A DNA stretch of 28,986 nt, from NCBI GenBank assembly GCA_964501335.1, contig CAZCTC010000089.1:1-28986 (forward strand). Reading direction: 5' to 3'. Origin of the DNA: CAZCTC01 sp964501335. Its GTDB lineage: Bacteria; Chloroflexota; Anaerolineae; B4-G1; SLSP01. Positions 24,431-28,986 of this stretch are shown piece by piece (the stretch's first letter is position 1; every line of letters begins with the position of its first letter). The notes under the pieces were generated by a model. It searched no databases, was not told the origin of the DNA, and saw only the letters and a list, made by a program, of their open reading frames with translations. Position numbers and translations under genes: made by a program.

Positions 24431-25330
24431 TCATCCAATCGACGCCGAATGCCCCTCCCGCTTCATCAACCACACATACCCATCCTCCAACCCCGGCGCC
24501 GTCGACTGTGCCCCCGGATAATTCGTCGGAGCATTCCCCACCAACCGATATTGAATTCCCTCCGCCAGATGCAGCATCGACACCACCGTCAAGCCGCCGT
24601 CCGGCTTTGAACCGTCGACCGTCGTCACCGTCCAGACCTTCCCGGCCGCCTCCTGCGTCAACGCCACCGGACTGCCCCGGAAAAGCAACGCCCCGCGCGC
24701 CAGCACCGCCACATCCCGGCAGGTCTGCCCGATATCCTCCACAATATGCGTCGAAAGGATCACCACCCGCTTTTCCGCCAGCCCGACCAGCAGATTGCGG
24801 AACCGGATACGCTCTTCCGGATCCAATCCCGCCGTCGGCTCATCCACAATCAGCACCCGGGGATCATTGACCAGCGCCTGGGCAATCCCCACCCGCCGCT
24901 TCATCCCGCCCGAGAATCCTTTCAACACCCGGTCCGCCGCGTCGGTCAACCCCACCATCTCCAGGACCTCTTCCACCCGACGGCGCCGCGCCACCGGCTC
25001 GGCCATCCCCTTGAGAATCCCCATATAATCGATAAACTGCCGTGCCGTCAGATCCGGATAGAGCCCCAACTCCTGCGGCAAATAGCCCAACATCGACTTG
25101 ACCGCCACCCGCCCCGCCTCCGTCGCAACATCGTGGCCCGCAATCCGCACGTCCCCCCCGCTGGGATTGACGATCCCCGCCAGAATCCGCATCAACGTCG
25201 TCTTCCCGGCTCCGTTCGGACCCAGCAACCCAAACATCCCCGTCTCAATCGTCAATGTCAACCCATTCAAAGCCTTCACCGACCGATCGCCCCGGCCGTA
25301 AACCTTGGTCAAATCCTTGATCTCAATCAT
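24431..25330 (-). CDS. ABC transporter ATP-binding protein
   Basis: The 299-residue ATPase has Walker A GPNGAGKT (37-44), Q-loop LPQELG (84-89), signature FSGGM (139-143), Walker B VLIVDE with catalytic Glu164, D-loop GLDPEE and switch His195. This matches the ABC-2 exporter class (NatA/CcmA-like). A 90-residue C-terminal extension follows the ATPase core. The ATG at 25330 is preferred because a GAGGA site precedes it; longer starts run into a dispersed repeat. It would power the two permeases encoded just upstream on the same strand (25408-26079 and 26090-26848). The substrate is unknown. Confidence 0.9.
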   Translation of the reverse strand: MIEIKDLTKVYGRGDRSVKALNGLTLTIETGMFGLLGPNGAGKTTLMRILAGIVNPSGGDVRIAGHDVATEAGRVAVKSMLGYLPQELGLYPDLTARQFIDYMGILKGMAEPVARRRRVEEVLEMVGLTDAADRVLKGFSGGMKRRVGIAQALVNDPRVLIVDEPTAGLDPEERIRFRNLLVGLAEKRVVILSTHIVEDIGQTCRDVAVLARGALLFRGSPVALTQEAAGKVWTVTTVDGSKPDGGLTVVSMLHLAEGIQYRLVGNAPTNYPGAQSTAPGLEDGYVWLMKREGHSASIG

Positions 25331-25358
25331 TTCATCCTCATTTACTAAAAAATAAAAA

Positions 25359-25400
25359 CCTCTGCGACTTCTCTGCGCGCTCCGCGTCTCTGCGTTAAAT
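25359..25400. repeat. Dispersed 'CGCAGAGACGCGGAG' repeat
   Basis: On the minus strand TTAACGCAGAGACGCGGAGC is followed by GCGCAGAGAAGTCGCAGAGG. This is a variant of the 'aacgcagagacgcagag' interspersed repeat found between genes in many environmental genomes. It separates the ATPase gene from the second permease gene. Confidence 0.55.
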
Positions 25401-25407
25401 TTCCAAA

Positions 25408-26079
25408 CTAAAGATATCGCTCCTGTCGGCGCAACAACGCCCAGGCTCCCAGCAACAACAAAACCGTCAGCCCCCCCAGCGTCAGCTGATTGAGCCTCAG
25501 CGCCGGATGAAACCCATCCGTCGCCCCCAAAAACAGACAGAAATACCGTGCCGTCGGATGGCTGATAAACCAACCCCGCGTAATCACCTGAAAAATCCAC
25601 ATCAACCCCACCAACAACGATCCCCCCATACTCTGCGTCACCAGCAGCGCCGACGCAGAGCCCAGCGCCATCAACGCCAGCCCGGGAATCAACCAGGCCA
25701 GCTGCCGCATCCCCAAATTCCCCAAATCGGAAAGATCGACCCCCAACAGGGCCAGAAAAATCTGATAGGAAAACGCCGCCGCCGCCAACACCGTCAGCAC
25801 CAGCCCCAACCGCTCCAGCAACGTCACCCAGGCCGGATGAGGCGTCGCAAACCGCAACTCCAGCGCCGAATCGTCCAGAACGGTGCTCCCCGCCAGAATC
25901 CCCCCCAACAACGGCAATACATAGCCCAGAAAAGCGTGCGCCACACTCAACACATCGTCCCGCCCCCACATCAATCCGGTAATGATCGCAAAAAGCGCCC
26001 ACAACGCCGCCGGAAACCAGAAAAGATCGGGACGACAGGCCGCCACCGTATACCGCCAGGGAACTGCAATCGTCTTCAT
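25408..26079 (-). CDS. ABC-2-type transporter permease
   Basis: The 223-residue protein has six predicted membrane helices. Its first half includes the ABC-2 landmark DDSALELRFATPHPAWVTLLERL, in which 'ALEL..atP' precedes the gating helices. The ATG at 26079 is chosen because AGGAG lies 7 nt before it; the ATG at 26085 has only 1 nt spacing. It starts 10 nt after the stop of the first permease gene and is followed by the ATPase gene, so the three form one operon for a heteromeric exporter. Confidence 0.8.
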   Translation of the reverse strand: MKTIAVPWRYTVAACRPDLFWFPAALWALFAIITGLMWGRDDVLSVAHAFLGYVLPLLGGILAGSTVLDDSALELRFATPHPAWVTLLERLGLVLTVLAAAAFSYQIFLALLGVDLSDLGNLGMRQLAWLIPGLALMALGSASALLVTQSMGGSLLVGLMWIFQVITRGWFISHPTARYFCLFLGATDGFHPALRLNQLTLGGLTVLLLLGAWALLRRQERYL

Positions 26080-26089
26080 CTCCATACTC

Positions 26090-26848
26090 CTAAGCGACAC
26101 GCTGCCGCCAGGCCAGAAAGCGCTCCGCCGCCAGCAACACCAGCGCCGCACAAAAAGCCATCGTCATCACACTGAGCGTGGCATCCGTCGCCGTGTACCG
26201 CAAAGGCCCCATAGACCAGTGCCCGCCGAAATATCCCTGATAAATCAGCTTCCCACACGGCGTCAACCAAGTCCCGCTCAACGTCGGAAATGCTTTGGGA
26301 CTCAGATAATTGCCCCAAAACCAATACCCCGTAAAAAGCACCTGATAGACCCGCGTCGGCATGACCAGCGGACAGACCAGCGAAAAAGCCGTCACAAAAA
26401 CATAAGCCGGCACAATGATCGCCAGAAAAGCCACCCCGGTCATCAGTAAAATCACCGGCAAGCCCCCCATCACAACCCATAACAGGCTCATCGCCATCAA
26501 GGCCCCCAAAGCCGGCGTCAACATCGCCAGCAAATTGCCGAAATATTTCCCCAACAAATAGCCCCACCGCGACAGCTGCGTGCTGAGGATCATCTCCCGC
26601 GTCTTGATCTGCTCATCACGCACCAATCGATCCGCCACCGCAATCCCCACCACCACCGGAATCCATAGATTGAACTGAAACGGCAACCGCGCCGCCAGAG
26701 TCCACAACTCGGCCATATTCGCAGGTTTGACCGTCTCGCCCCCGCCCACCAGAGAAGCCGCCAGGGCCAATCCAAAAGCCAGCCACAATCCCCACCGCCG
26801 GATCGACATCCGGTACTCATAACGCATCACCCCAACCAGTTCAGACAT
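26090..26848 (-). CDS. ABC-2-type transporter permease
   Basis: The 252-residue protein has about six membrane helices (first about 18-36). A cytoplasmic segment after helix 2 reads VADRLVRDEQIKTREMILST, matching the 'D...g..e.l.s.p' region of ABC-2 permeases. The start has AAGGAG 8 nt upstream. It is the first gene of the permease-permease-ATPase operon. The 435-bp gap to the anti-sigma gene upstream is filled by a MITE and two fold-back repeats, so this operon may once have been continuous with the sigma/anti-sigma genes. Confidence 0.8.
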   Translation of the reverse strand: MSELVGVMRYEYRMSIRRWGLWLAFGLALAASLVGGGETVKPANMAELWTLAARLPFQFNLWIPVVVGIAVADRLVRDEQIKTREMILSTQLSRWGYLLGKYFGNLLAMLTPALGALMAMSLLWVVMGGLPVILLMTGVAFLAIIVPAYVFVTAFSLVCPLVMPTRVYQVLFTGYWFWGNYLSPKAFPTLSGTWLTPCGKLIYQGYFGGHWSMGPLRYTATDATLSVMTMAFCAALVLLAAERFLAWRQRVA

Positions 26849-26897
26849 AATTCATGCTCCTTAAAATTCTGCAACCGCCCCGGATCCCCCTATCCCC

Positions 26898-27114
26898 CAT
26901 ATCAAGCAACTTAAAGTGCTGCGCCTGTACGGCCCCGGCCTTGTAGCGTCCCGCAAAAAGTATTTTCCTCGCGAGAATCGACGCGCGAGATGGAAAGAGA
27001 GTGTTTTTTTGTTTATGTTTTCGTGCGCATCAGAATGCGCACGAAAACATGGGCTTTTTCTTTCCTACTTTTTCAGGTGATTGCTGTCGCAAATGGCTTA
27101 AGTTGCCTGATATG
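26898..27114 (+). mobile_element. Complete MITE-like element with target duplication
   Basis: The 217-bp element has 18-bp terminal inverted repeats, CATATCAAGCAACTTAAA (26898-26915) and CTTAAGTTGCCTGATATG (27097-27114), matching at 16 of 18 positions. Its centre is a perfect 16-bp hairpin (27015-27030 with 27035-27050, loop CAGA). The same 11 bases, CCCCTATCCCC, lie directly outside both ends (26887-26897 and 27115-27125), as expected of a target-site duplication. It has no coding capacity. It aligns over its full length with the reverse-oriented copy at 23367-23570. Confidence 0.88.
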
Positions 27115-27170
27115 CCCCTATCCCCCCGGCCCCCTCGCGAAGCATCCCCTAAGGGAAAGAGGGGATGGTT

Positions 27171-27207
27171 AAGCATTTTGTGGCCCGCCGCGGGCCACAA
27201 AATGCTT
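27171..27207. repeat. 17-bp perfect hairpin of unrelated stem sequence
   Basis: AAGCATTTTGTGGCCCG (27171-27187) pairs perfectly with 27191-27207 across a 3-nt loop. The layout (AT base, GC tip, T-run after) resembles the dispersed hairpins but the stem differs. On the plus strand it is followed by TTTT. Confidence 0.75.
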
Positions 27208-27216
27208 TTTAGTTTA

Positions 27217-27254
27217 CCCCCCTTCTTCCCCCGCTTGCGGGGGGAGAAGGGGGG
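27217..27254. repeat. C/G-rich fold-back, 18-bp stem
   Basis: CCCCCCTTCTTCCCCCGC (27217-27234) pairs with 27237-27254 with a single mismatch and a 2-nt loop. It is related in style to the 92-172 fold-back. It follows the stop of the anti-sigma gene by about 30 nt and could end that transcript, though no T-tract is present. Confidence 0.65.
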
Positions 27255-27283
27255 CAGGGGGGATATGAGGGGTAGAAAAAACA

Positions 27284-28174
27284 TTACCGAACTTCCATCT
27301 CAAAAACCGGCTGCTGGCGCCCCGCCAACCAGAAAGCCACCCCAAACATCGGCACCGCCAGCACCAGCAACAACACCGGATTGTGCCAGAAAGCCCGATA
27401 AACCATCGCCGCCGCCATCAACCAGCGCGCCACCTCCGACCCCCACCCGGGATCGGCTCGCAAAACCACCAAAAACTGCGAAAGCCATCCCCCATACGCC
27501 ACCGTAATCGCCGCATTCGGCCCGATCCACAAAGAAAGCGCCAGCGCCGCCGCCGAAAGAAACACCATCGGCCCCAACCAGCCCAGGATCATACTGCCCA
27601 ACGCCCCATCAGGAAGGATCGGCAGCACCCCCACACTGGCGATCAAAGCCAGCAGCAAATCATATCCAAAAACCAGCGTCAACCGGGCCAGCAACACCTG
27701 CCGCGGTGACGTCGGCGTCGCCAGCGCCAGCTCCAGCCCCGGATCGTGCTCCGGTCCATAGATCACCGCCAGACTCGCCGCCGCCATCAACGGCGCCAGC
27801 ACCGAAACAAACATGCTCTGCCCGGCCAGCATCGCCACCGCATACCCGATGACCATCACCGCCAGCGTCGCCGGCCAGATCTCCCGCCGCACCAGCGGAG
27901 CCTGAGAGAGCAGCAATTGCCACATCCGCCCTCCCCACGAGACCCGGCGCGCCCCGCGAATCTCATCCAACGCCCGGTTCAACGGCCGCGCCGGCGCGAC
28001 CGTCGCCCGATCGATCGCCACCACCTCGCCGGCCGTCACCCGCCAGAGCGCCAGATCCTCCCGGCATTCATCGCAAGCCGCCAGATGACGCTCCACCTTC
28101 CACCGTTCGGCCTCACCCAACCGTCCCGCCGCATAGAGCGGCAGAAACCCGGAGATTTCATAATGCTCGTTCAT
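27284..28174 (-). CDS. Zinc-finger anti-sigma factor fused to an ABC-2-like membrane domain
   Basis: The 296-residue protein begins with an anti-sigma zinc-finger domain: H30-L-A-A-C34-D-E-C37 is the HxxxCxxC motif that binds zinc and holds the sigma factor at the membrane. After a linker (about 55-95) come six membrane helices. The middle segment DPGLELALATPTSPRQVLLARLTLVFGYDLL closely resembles the gating region of the ABC-2 permease encoded at 25408-26079 (ALELRFATPHPAWVTLLERL). The start overlaps the sigma stop (ATGA, 28171-28174) and an AGGAGG site precedes it, giving translational coupling. It would sequester the sigma factor until a membrane signal, perhaps linked to the nearby exporter, releases it. 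The anti-sigma role is well supported; the permease-derived sensor is inference. Confidence 0.8.
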   Translation of the reverse strand: MNEHYEISGFLPLYAAGRLGEAERWKVERHLAACDECREDLALWRVTAGEVVAIDRATVAPARPLNRALDEIRGARRVSWGGRMWQLLLSQAPLVRREIWPATLAVMVIGYAVAMLAGQSMFVSVLAPLMAAASLAVIYGPEHDPGLELALATPTSPRQVLLARLTLVFGYDLLLALIASVGVLPILPDGALGSMILGWLGPMVFLSAAALALSLWIGPNAAITVAYGGWLSQFLVVLRADPGWGSEVARWLMAAAMVYRAFWHNPVLLLVLAVPMFGVAFWLAGRQQPVFEMEVR

Positions 28175-28767
28175 CTCCCCTCCTCACCCAACCCATCGCG
28201 CATCAACACCCCACGCAAATGGCTCTTGGCATAATTCAACCGGCTTTTGATCGTTCCCACCGGGCAATCGCAAACTTCAGAAGCTTCCTTCAGACTCAAC
28301 CCCTGATAAAAAACCAGTTCCAGCACCGCCCGATGCTCCGGTGAAAGCTGAGCCAGCCCCGCCCGTACCGAACGCTGCTGCTCGCGCCGCACAAACTCCT
28401 CATCCGGGAGCGGATCTCCGGCCGGCAGTTCCGCCCCCTCCTCCGGCTCATCCACCCACCGCCGCACGCCACGCATGGCATTGAGCGCCTTGTGATGCAC
28501 AATCCCCAACAACCAGGTCAACACCCGCCCCTCGCCCCGAAAACGCCGGGCACTCTGCCAGACCACCACCAGACTCTCCTGCACCACATCCTCAGCCGTG
28601 GCCGGATCGGCCGTAAGCCGCAATGCATAGGCATAGAGCCGCTGCCCGAACGTCGCATAAAGCTGTTGCAGCGCCGCTTCGTCGCCGGATGCAATCCGGC
28701 GCACCAGAATCAAATCGTCGTTAGATGAAATCATCGTTGGCTTAAGCAAGAAATCCAGGGCCCCCAT
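28171..28767 (-). CDS. ECF-type (sigma-70 family) sigma factor
   Basis: The ATG at 28767 is fixed by a GGAGG site 6 nt upstream, giving 198 residues; the frame is open further upstream without such a site. Region sigma2 (about 28-95) has LYATFGQRLYAYALRL, DVVQESLVVVW and TWLLGIVHHKALNAMR. Region sigma4 (about 135-190) has LSPEHRAVLELVFYQGLSLK and VGTIKSRLNYAKSHLR. These are the two domains of group 4 sigma factors. It directs RNA polymerase to a dedicated regulon and is controlled by the co-translated anti-sigma factor. ECF factors often autoregulate; no matching promoter pair could be identified in the 219 bp upstream. Confidence 0.92.
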   Translation of the reverse strand: MGALDFLLKPTMISSNDDLILVRRIASGDEAALQQLYATFGQRLYAYALRLTADPATAEDVVQESLVVVWQSARRFRGEGRVLTWLLGIVHHKALNAMRGVRRWVDEPEEGAELPAGDPLPDEEFVRREQQRSVRAGLAQLSPEHRAVLELVFYQGLSLKEASEVCDCPVGTIKSRLNYAKSHLRGVLMRDGLGEEGR

Positions 28768-28875
28768 GGCGTTCCTCCGGCGGGGCCTTTGGATTGATTG
28801 TACTCCGGCCCCCACCCGTGGCGAATTCACCGCCGTTCTGAGAGTGAGTCACACCCTCCCTCAAAAAGGTTCAAT

Positions 28876-28927
28876 TTTTGTTTGTGTTTTTGCGCGCATA
28901 AGAATGCGCGCAAAAACACAAACAAAA
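28876..28927. repeat. Dispersed hairpin element, copy 8 (24-bp perfect stem)
   Basis: Arms 28876-28899 and 28904-28927 are exactly complementary with loop AAGA, the longest stem in the family. Here even the T-rich tract found before the other hairpins is paired. It is followed by CGACCTGTGCGGTT (28932-28945), which also occurs at 4241-4254. No gene is seen in 28768-28986. Confidence 0.88.
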
Positions 28928-28986
28928 TAACCGACCTGTGCGGTTGTAAAAAAAGGAGCGCTCAGGCCGCGAAAGCAAAAGACAAA

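Noticed and set aside
25331..26002. N-terminal extension of the ABC ATPase
   Set aside because: The extended frame runs through a dispersed repeat and the overlapping permease gene; the canonical start MIEIKDLTK has a ribosome binding site.

Overview
The window looks like a chromosomal segment of a Chloroflexota bacterium (Anaerolineae/Caldilineae-like). The indications are indirect: GC-rich coding sequence, ComP/NarL-type sensor kinases, an internal 'YIPIVIR' motif like the one in many secreted Chloroflexota proteins, and intergenic regions full of dispersed palindromes and 'cgcagaga'-type repeats. No rRNA, tRNA, CRISPR array or origin was seen, so the taxonomy is inference.

Left part (1-6.2 kb). 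After a repeat-rich intergenic stretch, a plus-strand operon encodes a 74-residue peptide ending in Trp-Cys, an isoprenyl-diphosphate-synthase-fold protein and a large multi-pass PDZ/GAF histidine kinase. Content and layout match the ComX-ComQ-ComP prenylated-pheromone quorum-sensing system of Bacillus, in the order X-Q-P instead of Q-X-P and with no response regulator attached. This is the most interesting locus in the window. A convergent gene encodes a membrane-anchored protein with a His/Cys dyad like C25 (gingipain-type) peptidases.

Middle part (6.2-15.4 kb). A minus-strand polymorphic-toxin locus holds a 2018-residue secreted Rhs/YD-repeat protein with a Hint domain and a 112-residue unassigned toxin tip. 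It is followed by an AT-rich small gene, the candidate immunity protein, and a clear terminator. Beyond that lie two decayed Hint fragments around a small inverted-repeat element. Upstream are a strong promoter with a palindromic operator candidate and an IS630-family insertion sequence whose transposase is split by an A8 slippery run.

Right part (15.5-29 kb). A two-gene operon under a consensus promoter encodes a J-like protein without HPD and a PH-domain-like membrane protein. It converges on a lipoprotein gene and a secreted protein with two six-cysteine repeats. Next come a NarL response regulator with its Cache/HAMP kinase, downstream of a tandem 68-bp repeat array, then a membrane zinc-ribbon protein. 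Last is a minus-strand block: ECF-type sigma factor, a zinc-finger anti-sigma factor fused to an ABC-2-like membrane domain, two ABC permeases and an ABC ATPase.

Intergenic DNA throughout carries one family of short elements centred on a 14-24 bp hairpin. Two copies (23367-23570 and 26898-27114) are complete: they share 18-bp terminal inverted repeats, and one has an 11-bp direct repeat on both sides, as expected of a MITE. Several start codons below were moved from the longest reading frame to the one that fits the ribosome binding site.
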